DNA of 64,000 nucleotides from Firmicutes bacterium ZOR0006 (lineage in GTDB: Bacteria > Bacillota_I > Bacilli_A > Culicoidibacterales > ZOR0006), in the NCBI GenBank assembly GCA_000798955.1, contig JTLC01000041.1:1-64000 (forward strand), given 5' to 3'. The notes below the pieces were generated by a model. That model made no database searches. It was given only the letters and a program-made list of their open reading frames with translations, and was not told the DNA's origin. This document shows positions 10,279 through 17,522 of the stretch, piece after piece; within the stretch, counting starts at the first letter, position 1, and each line of letters opens with the position of its first letter. The translations under genes were made by a program, and so were the position numbers.

Positions 10279-10559
10279 TTTTTATCGCCTCCTTCGCCCG
10301 TATGTGTGAGTCGTAAAATCCAGCCCATCGCATCCTCAACGACACTCGTATTCAACGTGTACACAATAAATTGTCCTTGCTTCTCATCCATTATCAAATC
10401 TGCCTGTTTCAGCAGCTTCAAATGGTGTGAGATACTTGGTTTTGTCATCGCAAAATGATCGGCAATTTCTCCGGCATTTAAATTCCCGCTTCGCAGCAAT
10501 TGCAAAATTTCGCGCCTCGTTGGATCTGCCAATGCTTTAAAAGCTAAGTTCAATGACAT
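10275..10559 (-). CDS. ArsR-family transcriptional repressor (SdpR-like)
   Basis: 94 residues from the ATG at 10559; a longer in-frame reading to 10640 would include promoter and operator DNA and has no better ribosome site. AFKALADPTRREILQLLRSG starts the winged-helix fold and the recognition region is FAMTKPSISHHLKLLKQADL. No metal-binding CxC motif is present in the helix, which fits the SdpR/autorepressor group rather than metal sensors. Its stop overlaps the SdpI-like start (ATGA), so the two are made together. A palindromic site directly upstream of the gene suggests autoregulation. Confidence 0.87.
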   Translation of the reverse strand: MSLNLAFKALADPTRREILQLLRSGNLNAGEIADHFAMTKPSISHHLKLLKQADLIMDEKQGQFIVYTLNTSVVEDAMGWILRLTHTGEGGDKK

Positions 10560-10579
10560 ACCTTCACGCCCTTTCCTAC

Positions 10580-10601
10580 TATTTAGATGTTTTTCTAAAT
10601 A
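10580..10601. promoter_or_regulatory. Palindromic operator for the ArsR/SdpR-like repressor
   Basis: Perfect arms TATTTAGA (10580-10587) and TCTAAATA (10594-10601) with a 6-base spacer; a further CCTAAATA half-site follows at about 10602-10609. It covers the expected transcription start of the regulator's promoter, a position suited to repression. Confidence 0.65.
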
Positions 10602-10611
10602 CCTAAATATA

Positions 10612-10640
10612 AGAATACTGATTTTATTTTGCCTCGTCAA
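10612..10640 (-). promoter_or_regulatory. Promoter of the SdpR/SdpI-like operon
   Basis: On the minus strand -35 TTGACG (10640-10635), a 17-base spacer and -10 TATTCT (10617-10612). The palindromic operator begins about 10 bases downstream of the -10. Confidence 0.65.
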
Positions 10641-10642
10641 GT

Positions 10643-10669
10643 AAAAAAAATCCCCACATTAAGTGGAGA
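10643..10669 (-). terminator. Terminator of thiT
   Basis: TCTCCAC and GTGGGGA pair (one G-T) around a 5-base loop and are followed by eight T residues on the minus strand. Confidence 0.8.
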
Positions 10670-10678
10670 TTTCTACTA

Positions 10679-11215
10679 TTATTCACTCGCGAGCCCAGTA
10701 CGCAGGCTTACTTTTGTTAAGAGTGGCACAAACACAATCGCTACTACCCATGTTGGTACTAAGTAGGTTGCATTATAAATCAGTGAATACGCCCATGCTG
10801 ATTGACCGACCGGTGCATATTCAGCAAAGAACACTGCTCCCGAAACAACAAAACTCGCTAACATTCCAAGACATGCAAGTGTGATTCCAACCGTCACTTG
10901 CCAACGAGCACTCGTCAGATCGGCCATGAATCCAACAAGACCAACCATTGCAAATGATATTCCATAATCAAGCAAGACTTGGAGTGGATGGACGACAAAA
11001 CCACCAAACAGCAACCCTAAAACGCCATAGATAATCCCAACTAAAATTCCATCTCGGCCACCGTATCGTAACGCGACGATAAACAGCGGGAGCAATGAAA
11101 CCATAATCGAGCCACCGTTCAACCAACCAAAGCTCAAAAAACTTTTCTCCAATAAATTCAACGCAAAAGCCAATGCTAATGCCAGTGCCATAAAAGCTAA
11201 TTTTTTTGCTTTCAT
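10679..11215 (-). CDS. thiT: Thiamine-specific ECF transporter S component ThiT
   Basis: 178 residues with six predicted membrane helices. The ThiT signature region GGSIMVSLLPLFIVALRYG (residues about 34-52), followed by GGFVVHPLQVLLDYGISFA, is characteristic of thiamine-binding S components. It captures thiamine outside the cell and works with a shared EcfA/EcfA'/EcfT energising module, which is not in this window. The TPP riboswitch directly upstream independently supports the thiamine assignment. The ribosome site AGGAGG lies inside the expression-platform hairpin. Confidence 0.93.
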   Translation of the reverse strand: MKAKKLAFMALALALAFALNLLEKSFLSFGWLNGGSIMVSLLPLFIVALRYGGRDGILVGIIYGVLGLLFGGFVVHPLQVLLDYGISFAMVGLVGFMADLTSARWQVTVGITLACLGMLASFVVSGAVFFAEYAPVGQSAWAYSLIYNATYLVPTWVVAIVFVPLLTKVSLRTGLASE

Positions 11216-11218
11216 ACT

Positions 11219-11245
11219 AAAAAAACCTCCTCAAAATTGAGAAGT
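11219..11245 (-). terminator. Expression platform hairpin of the TPP riboswitch
   Basis: CTTCTCA and TGAGGAG pair (one G-T) around ATTT and are followed by GTTTTTTT on the minus strand. The 3' arm contains the thiT ribosome site (GAGGAGG), so the hairpin could both stop transcription and hide the ribosome site. Confidence 0.75.
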
Positions 11246-11276
11246 TTACACGCCAGATTACAAAGAATCGCACGCA

Positions 11277-11356
11277 AACTCCCTACGCTGGTATTAACCA
11301 GAATCAGGTTCAAAGGGTCGGAATTTCTCCTCTCAGCTCAATGAGCACCCCTGTTG
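11277..11356 (-). ncRNA. TPP riboswitch (THI element)
   Basis: On the minus strand the conserved blocks appear in order: GGGGTGCTC, GCTGAGAGG, GACCCTTTGAACCTGAT, CTGGTTAATACCAG, GCGTAGGGA. These are the hallmark sequences of the thiamine pyrophosphate aptamer. The aptamer sits about 60 bases upstream of thiT and is followed by a terminator-like hairpin, so thiamine pyrophosphate is expected to turn thiT off. Confidence 0.95.
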
Positions 11357-11365
11357 CCTACCGTT

Positions 11366-11394
11366 ATCCTAGCACATTATTTTGTTTTTGACAA
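11366..11394 (-). promoter_or_regulatory. Promoter of the TPP riboswitch-thiT transcript
   Basis: On the minus strand -35 TTGTCA (11394-11389), 17-base spacer ending TGC, -10 TAGGAT (11371-11366). It starts transcription just before the aptamer. Confidence 0.65.
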
Positions 11395-11395
11395 T

Positions 11396-11422
11396 GAAAA
11401 AGCAGCACCCTTCGGTACTGCT
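11396..11422 (-). terminator. Terminator of the ftsH operon
   Basis: AGCAGTACC and GGTGCTGCT arms (11401-11422, one mismatch) with loop GAAG, followed by TTTTTC on the minus strand. Confidence 0.8.
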
Positions 11423-11428
11423 TTATTC

Positions 11429-13477
11429 TTATTCCGTTTTTTCAGCTGTCTGTGTCTGTTCGGTTTTTTGCTCATCTGGCTTCACTTCTGGTTGCTCAAC
11501 TGGTGTTTCCACAAGTGGCCCATCTGGTGTTGCATTAATTTCAGCAATTTTCGCTTCAATTTGCGCATCAGTTACTTGATCACTATATTCAGTTGCCGGT
11601 GGTAAGACTCCATGCTCCTTAATATACATGATTTGTTCGTAAGTTAATGTTTCTTCAGCTAATAATGCTTCCGCAATATTCGTTAAGAGCTCTTTTTGCT
11701 CTGTTAAAATTTGGCGTGTTCGATCATAGCACTCATCAATAATTTTACGAACTTCAAGGTCGATATCTAAGGCAATTTGATCTGAGAAGTTTTGTTCTTT
11801 TCCATAATCACGCCCTAAGAAGACTGATCCCCCACGACGTTCATATTGAATTGGTCCGAGGTTACTCATTCCATACTCAGTTACCATTGAACGTGCAATC
11901 GCTGTTGAACGTTCAAAGTCATTATGTGCTCCAGTAGAAACATCACCAAATGTCAATTCTTCAGCAACACGTCCTCCCAAGAAACCAATAATTTGATCAA
12001 GAAGTTCACCTTTACGTGAGAAGAATCGCTCTTCTTTTGGAATCATCAAGTTATACCCACCCGCTTGTCCACGAGGGATAATTGTTACTTTTTGAACAAT
12101 CGAAGCATCATCTAAAGTTAAGCCAATTACCGCGTGACCGGCTTCATGGAACGCCACAAGACGTCGCTCTTCTTCAGAATATTTTCGACTTTTCTTCGCT
12201 GGACCAGCAATAACACGATCAGTTGCTTCATCAATATCACGCATTGTAATCAATGAACGATTTTCACGAACTGCTAAGAGTGCCGATTCATTCAGTAAGT
12301 TCTCTAAATCAGCCCCACTAAATCCTGGTGTCCGCTTCGCAATCGCTTTGAGGTCAACATCAGGTGCTAAATGTTTGTTTTCAGCATGAACCGCTAAAAT
12401 CTTTTCACGACCATGAACATCTGGTACATTGACTGTAATTTGACGATCAAATCGTCCAGGACGTAATAACGCTGGGTCAAGTACGTCTGGTCGGTTCGTT
12501 GCTGCCATAATAACGATACCAGAATGTGGATCGAATCCATCCATTTCAACTAATAATTGGTTTAAAGTTTGCTCACGTTCATCGTGACCACCACCTACAC
12601 CGGCTCCACGTTGACGACCAACAGCATCGATTTCATCAATGAAAATAATAGCAGGTGCTTGTTTTTTCGCTTCATTAAACATGTCACGAACACGACTCGC
12701 CCCAACTCCAACAAACATTTCGAGGAAATCAGAACCACTGATTGTATAGAATGGCACACCAGCTTCACCAGCTGTTGCACGTGCAAGTAATGTTTTTCCG
12801 GTTCCCGGTGGACCAACAAGTAGCATTCCTTTCGGAATTCGTGCTCCCATATCGCGGTAACGTTGTGGATGTTTTAAGAAATCAACAACTTCAACAAGCT
12901 CTTGCTTTTCTTCTTCATAGCCGGCAACATCACGATATTTGACCGTACTTCCTTGTTGTAATTTCGCTCGGCTCTTACCGAACTCCATCGCTTTTCCATT
13001 CGCTCCAGCAGCACGATTCATAAAGAAGAACATCACTCCAGCCAATAATAAGAATGGCAAGAATGTTAAAAGTCCCGAAATGAATGGTCCTGGTGTTTGT
13101 AATGGTGAATAGACAACTTTCACTTTCGCCAAGTTGTCATTAATCAGTTTAACAACCTCATCTGAATACGGCACTGTTAATGTGTACCGTGGCTTCATTT
13201 CCGTTGTTTCACTCACTGCATCATCACGTTTCGTATAAATAATTGAGTATGCTTCCCCTGATACTGGTTCAAAGTTTAATTCTTCAATTTCTTCAGTTGT
13301 TAACTCTTGTACGAATGTTGTGTAATTCGTTTCCGTAATTGTCGTTCCGCTGTCACGGAAGATTAAAAAGATTCCAAATAATGCCATTAATACAAAGAGC
13401 CAAACCGTAAATGTTTGAAATCCACTCAATGGTGATTTTTTTTGCCCCTGTTGTTCATTTGGATTTCCTGCAGCCAT
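11429..13477 (-). CDS. ftsH: ATP-dependent zinc metalloprotease FtsH
   Basis: 682 residues, membrane-anchored AAA+ protease that degrades misassembled membrane proteins and short-lived regulators. Two N-terminal membrane helices (about residues 25-45 and 132-152) flank a small extracellular domain. The AAA module has Walker A GPPGTGKT, Walker [12 protein letters not shown] and the second region of homology [19 protein letters not shown]. The protease site [11 protein letters not shown] provides the HEXXH zinc ligands. The C-terminus is a Glu/Thr/Pro-rich tail. It lies 34 bases after hpt in the order rqcP-divIC-tilS-hpt-ftsH, as in Bacilli. A GAGGTGG ribosome site precedes the ATG. Confidence 0.97.
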   Translation of the reverse strand: MAAGNPNEQQGQKKSPLSGFQTFTVWLFVLMALFGIFLIFRDSGTTITETNYTTFVQELTTEEIEELNFEPVSGEAYSIIYTKRDDAVSETTEMKPRYTLTVPYSDEVVKLINDNLAKVKVVYSPLQTPGPFISGLLTFLPFLLLAGVMFFFMNRAAGANGKAMEFGKSRAKLQQGSTVKYRDVAGYEEEKQELVEVVDFLKHPQRYRDMGARIPKGMLLVGPPGTGKTLLARATAGEAGVPFYTISGSDFLEMFVGVGASRVRDMFNEAKKQAPAIIFIDEIDAVGRQRGAGVGGGHDEREQTLNQLLVEMDGFDPHSGIVIMAATNRPDVLDPALLRPGRFDRQITVNVPDVHGREKILAVHAENKHLAPDVDLKAIAKRTPGFSGADLENLLNESALLAVRENRSLITMRDIDEATDRVIAGPAKKSRKYSEEERRLVAFHEAGHAVIGLTLDDASIVQKVTIIPRGQAGGYNLMIPKEERFFSRKGELLDQIIGFLGGRVAEELTFGDVSTGAHNDFERSTAIARSMVTEYGMSNLGPIQYERRGGSVFLGRDYGKEQNFSDQIALDIDLEVRKIIDECYDRTRQILTEQKELLTNIAEALLAEETLTYEQIMYIKEHGVLPPATEYSDQVTDAQIEAKIAEINATPDGPLVETPVEQPEVKPDEQKTEQTQTAEKTE

Positions 13478-13511
13478 ACTACCACCTCACTTTTCTGTTA
13501 TTACTTTTTGT

Positions 13512-14057
13512 TTATGCGTAGACCTCTTCTTTTAAAATCCCAATAAATGGTAAGTTACGGTAGACTTCATTGTAGTCTAATCCATATCCGACAACAAATT
13601 CATTTGGAATTGTAAAACCAACATAGTCCGCTTCTAATTCAACTTTGCGTCCTTCTGGCTTATCGAGTAAGCTCGCAACCTTTACGCTGTTTGCTCCTCG
13701 TGATTCAAGCATTCCCACGACTTTTTTTAATGTTTGTCCAGTATCAACAATATCTTCAACAATTAAGACATCGCGTCCTGTTACTGATGTCTCAAGATCA
13801 CGTAAAATTCGAACATCATTTGATGATTGTGTTCCACCATGGTAACTTGAAACATCCATAAAATCGATTTCTAACATTAAGTCAATGCTTTTCAGCAATT
13901 CACTCATAAAAGGAATTGACCCCTTTAACAATCCAACAACTAATAATGGTTGTTGTGTTTTTGGCGTAAAGTCTGCGGTAATTTCCGCTCCCATCTCTTG
14001 GGTTTTGACCACAATCTCCTCGTGGCTAATTAGTACTTTTTCAATATCTTGCATCAT
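13512..14057 (-). CDS. hpt: Hypoxanthine phosphoribosyltransferase
   Basis: 181 residues. The PRPP-binding motif [14 protein letters not shown] is diagnostic for type I phosphoribosyltransferases, and [17 protein letters not shown] is the conserved loop of hypoxanthine/guanine salvage enzymes. It converts hypoxanthine and guanine to IMP and GMP. The ATG at 14057 has AGGAGG 9 bases upstream; an in-frame TTG at 14075 would lie inside that ribosome site and is rejected. The ribosome site overlaps the stop of tilS, consistent with coupled expression; tilS-hpt adjacency is conserved across Bacilli. Confidence 0.94.
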   Translation of the reverse strand: MMQDIEKVLISHEEIVVKTQEMGAEITADFTPKTQQPLLVVGLLKGSIPFMSELLKSIDLMLEIDFMDVSSYHGGTQSSNDVRILRDLETSVTGRDVLIVEDIVDTGQTLKKVVGMLESRGANSVKVASLLDKPEGRKVELEADYVGFTIPNEFVVGYGLDYNEVYRNLPFIGILKEEVYA

Positions 14058-14061
14058 GTGC

Positions 14062-15366
14062 CTATTCCTCCTCAATAATTAACGTTGCTGTTTTCGCTTG
14101 ATTCACAAAAATATGAGTTGCTTGCCAGAGTTTATACACCCAAATAATTTCTCCCTGATACACAAAAATTGGCCACGTTTTTCGTAAAAACCGTGGAACT
14201 TTGGCATCAATGAATAATCGTGCTACTTTTTTATGCTGTCCGTTTGCAAGTTCAATACAATCACCTGGTAAGCTGTGACGAACAAGGATTTGTGCTTGAA
14301 TTGCTTGTGGATACGGCATAGTTTCAGTGCTTGGACTGAGTATTGTAGCAATACTCTTGATGGTATAACTCCCAAATACTTGTGTGCCATCTAGTAACAC
14401 AGGTTGGACTGTATCTATAAAGTCATCAGGACGATAAACAAATAGGTGCTCATAGTTCCGTTCGAACAGATACTGTTGCCACTGAAACTGCTCACTTCCA
14501 CTTGTTTTTTCTAACATTTGAAATAAACGTCTGAAGACTTCTTCACCCAAGCTTACATGCTCGTGAGAAGATACATATCTTAATATTATTTTAAACACCG
14601 CACTTTGTAAAGCCATAGGTTTATTTTTAAGTGGATTTATAGAGACTCTTAGATAGTTTTTGTGCTGAAAACAAATTTGCCTTGCTATTTTCTCAGCTTC
14701 ATTCATCAGATAATCATCAATTTGTTGTAACTGATCGATAAAATGCCGAATTTGTTTACTGGCTTGTGGATTTTCACGCTGTAATTTCGGAATAATATGG
14801 TGGCGATAGCGATTGCGCAAGTAATCATCCTTTTGATTCGAACTATCTTCCCAAAAAGGAATATCCTGTTCGTGACAATAGCGATAAATATCTGCCTTCG
14901 TCCAAGTATAGAAAGGTCGTAAGAGCCAGTAACCTGCTTCACGTTGCTCTTCCGCTTTGAAAGGGACTAAACCAAGTGGCGAAGTCCCCCTAACGAGCCG
15001 CATTAAAACTGTTTCCATTAAATCATCACTATGATGCGCCAATGCCAAATAGGCGATATTTTCTTGTTCAAGCAGACGTTCCCAGATTTGATACCGTTTT
15101 TCACGCGCAAAATTTTGAAAATTCCCTTTATTCGCTCTGAGTTCAGTTGGTGTAATTTCATGAATCATGACTTGGCTCATCAAACGCTGACCAAATGCCT
15201 GAATCATCGCTATTTCTTGAATGTTTTCGGTTGGTCGTTGATGATGGTTAATGTAACACGCAACCACCTCATATCCTTGACTCCAAAGCCAATGCCACAG
15301 TGCCATCGAGTCCGCACCACCCGAAACACCGAGCAAAATTTTTGCTGCGGGTACTACTGTTTTCAT
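14062..15366 (-). CDS. tilS: tRNA(Ile)-lysidine synthetase
   Basis: 434 residues. The PP-loop motif [13 protein letters not shown] at the N-terminus binds [20 protein letters not shown] and the domain after it fit the N-type ATP pyrophosphatase core. It modifies the wobble cytidine of the AUA-reading tRNA-Ile to lysidine, changing both charging and decoding. The start codon overlaps the divIC stop by one base (TAATG). The C-terminal third is divergent but ends with the family's small C-terminal domain ([15 protein letters not shown] onward). Confidence 0.94.
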   Translation of the reverse strand: MKTVVPAAKILLGVSGGADSMALWHWLWSQGYEVVACYINHHQRPTENIQEIAMIQAFGQRLMSQVMIHEITPTELRANKGNFQNFAREKRYQIWERLLEQENIAYLALAHHSDDLMETVLMRLVRGTSPLGLVPFKAEEQREAGYWLLRPFYTWTKADIYRYCHEQDIPFWEDSSNQKDDYLRNRYRHHIIPKLQRENPQASKQIRHFIDQLQQIDDYLMNEAEKIARQICFQHKNYLRVSINPLKNKPMALQSAVFKIILRYVSSHEHVSLGEEVFRRLFQMLEKTSGSEQFQWQQYLFERNYEHLFVYRPDDFIDTVQPVLLDGTQVFGSYTIKSIATILSPSTETMPYPQAIQAQILVRHSLPGDCIELANGQHKKVARLFIDAKVPRFLRKTWPIFVYQGEIIWVYKLWQATHIFVNQAKTATLIIEEE

Positions 15367-15806
15367 TATCCCGCCTCAGTTTCAGCTTTTGTCTCAGGTT
15401 GTAATCGGAAGAAATCTAAAATTTTTTCAATGAATGATGGCTCTGCTTCGGCTAATTCTGGATTTGGTGGCGTTGGTAAAACTAATAACACTTCACCCGG
15501 ATGACTTAAAAAATATTTTTCACGGGCATATTGCTGAATATAATTTGGATCTTGAGATTTTTTTAATTGGATCTCAAGTGTTGCTTGTTGGTTTTCGGCT
15601 TGTTCGTAGCTTGTTTTAATTTCACGATAGCGTTGACGACTTTCAAGATAGCTTGTTGCCTGTGGTAACAAAGCAGTTAGCGAGAGCACAAACGTACCGA
15701 TGGCAATTGCAATAATAGCAAATTGACGATTGGTCGCTTTTTTATTGCGTTTCCGTTTTTTTGCATATTTTTGTTCGCGATTCGGTTGCTGATTACTCAC
15801 CATCAT
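15366..15806 (-). CDS. divIC: Septum formation initiator DivIC/FtsL-like
   Basis: 146 residues from the ATG at 15806, which has AGGAG 7 bases upstream; an in-frame TTG at 15833 is not used because it precedes that site. A Lys/Arg-rich cytoplasmic N-terminus, one membrane helix (about residues 29-50) and an extracellular coiled coil (about 52-90, many Gln/Glu/Leu) match DivIC. The conserved block YIQQYAREKYFLSHPGEVLL closes the domain. It forms the divisome subcomplex with FtsL and DivIB. It overlaps rqcP by 14 bases and tilS by one base, the usual Bacillus order. Confidence 0.9.
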   Translation of the reverse strand: MMVSNQQPNREQKYAKKRKRNKKATNRQFAIIAIAIGTFVLSLTALLPQATSYLESRQRYREIKTSYEQAENQQATLEIQLKKSQDPNYIQQYAREKYFLSHPGEVLLVLPTPPNPELAEAEPSFIEKILDFFRLQPETKAETEAG

Positions 15807-16083
15807 CAACAAACTCCTTTTCGACTTGTTCAATTTTCTCTTGTCTTATCAACTCATAGAGTGTTGTTGCTTCATCTTTGCGAACATGCTCTTTCAAAAG
15901 CGTGACTTTTGCTTCAATGACACGATTTCCATAACGAATTTCGATATGATCATCAACTTTTATAACTACTCCCGGTTTCACAATTTTCCCATTTACCATC
16001 ACCCGTTTTGCATCACATAGTTGTTTTGCGAGTGGACGACGTTTGACTAAACGTGATACTTTTAAATATTTGTCTAATCTCAT
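15793..16083 (-). CDS. rqcP: S4-domain RNA-binding protein RqcP (YabO)
   Basis: 97 residues beginning MRLDKYLKVSRLVKRRPLA, the standard S4/Hsp15 start; an ATG 12 bases upstream is possible. The S4 fold spans about residues 1-62 (VMVNGKIVKPGVVIKVDDHI). RqcP binds obstructed 50S subunits and helps RqcH add alanine tails to stalled nascent chains. It is followed by divIC with a 14-base overlap, as in Bacillus. Confidence 0.9.
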   Translation of the reverse strand: MRLDKYLKVSRLVKRRPLAKQLCDAKRVMVNGKIVKPGVVIKVDDHIEIRYGNRVIEAKVTLLKEHVRKDEATTLYELIRQEKIEQVEKEFVDDGE

Positions 16084-16144
16084 CTTTGTTCCCATTGCCA
16101 ATTTGTTGTGAAAATTTATAACTATCTCTAAACTCTACAATAAA

Positions 16145-16651
16145 CTACTTGCTTCTCCTATTCATTGTGTTCAATTTAGCTGACTTGTGAATCTTGTTTC
16201 CAATGACAAGGCAACTACTTTTGTTTGAGATAACACTCCAGAGGCGTAAAGTTCTTGATACAACGAATCCTCCATATTTGTTTCGTCGTTTCAGTGACGA
16301 AACAAATTGATAATTACTCAAGTTGATAGCAGCGTTCAAATCGCAGTGCAGCAATTTGATTTGTTGTTCGAGTTTGAGGATATTTTTTATTTTTACAAAT
16401 TGGCTTCCTTTCTTATTATTTTCATATGTACAAATTGAGTGTTTGCGCACGTCAGTCTTGACTGTCCGTGTCGCTGAAAAATAAACAAAACTCAAGGGGA
16501 TTCCAAAGAATTCATTGCTTAATATTGGTTGTTCAAATAACTGCTCAACAACAACAAAGAGATACCAATACTTTCCATCATGACTAATGCGTGGGTTTGC
16601 GTATTTACCTTCAATTCGATGTTGTTCTTTGATTTGAATCCAAGCAACTCC
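16145..16651 (-). pseudogene. tnpB remnant (RNA-guided nuclease family), inactive
   Basis: The frame is open from the stop ending at 16652 down to 16145, about 165 codons against about 370-430 for a full TnpB. Near the start it reads WIQIKEQHRIEGKYANPRIS then HDGKYWYLFVVVEQ, matching the TnpB wedge-domain end. Where the first RuvC motif GIDLG is expected it reads GIPLS, so the catalytic Asp is lost. It then runs almost directly into the zinc-finger tail: KNILKLEQQIKLLHCDLNAAINL minus its first residues is the DRDLNAAINL-type block, with one Cys pair deleted. The internal deletion removes the rest of the nuclease. Confidence 0.65.
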
Positions 16652-16796
16652 TTAATCATCTGTTTGGCTTTATTTACGTGCCTCCGCTGAAGACGAGCCC
16701 TGAAAACAGTGATAATTCGGATTATATCTTCGACTAATTCTTGTTGCTCTGTTTTATCCCTCTTATTTCTTTTTTGCTAGATTTTACTCTTTTATT
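16640..16796 (-). pseudogene. tnpA remnant (IS607 serine recombinase C-terminus)
   Basis: The frame reads EQQELVEDIIRIITVF then RARLQRRHVNKAKQMIKELL, which resembles the conserved C-terminal segment of IS607 TnpA resolvases (QELVEDLI...F..RLYG.R...K..KM.KEL). Only about 50 residues remain; the MerR-like DNA-binding part and the catalytic serine domain are gone. The frame stays open past 16640 but the similarity ends there. Confidence 0.6.
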
Positions 16797-16854
16797 TTAC
16801 CATGTTTCACAAGAGGATGCGAATTTCCTTATCCGTTTTTCTTGTCTTTACCAA

Positions 16855-17517
16855 TCAATCTTTGTTCTGTGCTGGAATGTAGACACTCATCAGATTATCA
16901 ACCCCAGTAAAATAATGATCAAGTTCATATAATGGTAGCTGCATGAGTTTTTCTTGCTTCGTTCCAGCACCACTGACAAGTGTGACTTGCGTTTCATCAT
17001 CAAGTTTCTCCATTAAATCTAATTTCAAATTCGAAGCCACAAGCTGATCAAATACCTGGGCAACAATTGTATGTTGCTGTGGTTGATATAATGCAATATC
17101 AAAACTTAAAGCATCAAAAAGTTGGAAACCTTCAATCGGATCAAAACGTAAGGCAGCAAACATAGGATCAAGAAAACTCTGACCACCAACAACCGTTACC
17201 GCTTCGCTACGTTGGAACAGCAGCTGCACTGCATATTCAGCTAGTAATGGATGCCCTGGTGTCGCATAAACAATATCTTTTGTTTGTGCTTCCTCTAAAA
17301 GAAAAGTCACAATCTCTTCATAAACAGCGATAAAATCTTGATGTTTTTCATAGACTGTATCAAAACTTTGATATTCCATCCCCTCTGCCACTAATTGATC
17401 AACAACTGGATGTTGATCAGTTCGCAAATATACTGGATGTGAACCAAGTAAATAGCGGATAACTCCAATTGGCATCTGTTCATATTCTCCTGGTCCTAAA
17501 CCGACAACATAAATCAT
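16855..17517 (-). CDS. yabN: YabN-like tetrapyrrole-methylase-fold protein lacking the MazG domain
   Basis: 220 residues. IYVVGLGPGEYEQMPIGV opens the SAM-dependent tetrapyrrole methylase fold, and YATPGHPLLAEYAV with VTVVGGQSFLDPMFAAL are the other conserved glycine-rich blocks. In Bacillus YabN this domain (about 220 residues) is fused to a C-terminal MazG nucleotide pyrophosphohydrolase; here the protein stops straight after the methylase domain (DNLMSVYIPAQ). The IS607 relic lies exactly where the MazG part would be encoded. The mfd stop is only 5 bases upstream and overlaps the AAAGGAG ribosome site, so it is co-transcribed with pth-mfd. The substrate of the methylase domain is not known. 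Confidence 0.85.
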   Translation of the reverse strand: MIYVVGLGPGEYEQMPIGVIRYLLGSHPVYLRTDQHPVVDQLVAEGMEYQSFDTVYEKHQDFIAVYEEIVTFLLEEAQTKDIVYATPGHPLLAEYAVQLLFQRSEAVTVVGGQSFLDPMFAALRFDPIEGFQLFDALSFDIALYQPQQHTIVAQVFDQLVASNLKLDLMEKLDDETQVTLVSGAGTKQEKLMQLPLYELDHYFTGVDNLMSVYIPAQNKD

Positions 17518-17522
17518 TCTTC

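Larger units (their letters stand above)
16145..16796 (-). mobile_element. Relic of an IS607-family insertion sequence
   Basis: A C-terminal fragment of a serine-recombinase transposase (tnpA) is followed in the same direction by a degraded tnpB, the gene order of IS607. Neither gene is intact: tnpA lacks its catalytic domain, tnpB lacks its N-terminus, its nuclease acidic residue and most of its RuvC core. No terminal repeats were recognised (IS607 elements normally have none). The relic fills most of the 770-base space between rqcP and the truncated yabN-like gene. Positions 16084-16144 and 16797-16854 show nothing else. Confidence 0.7.
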
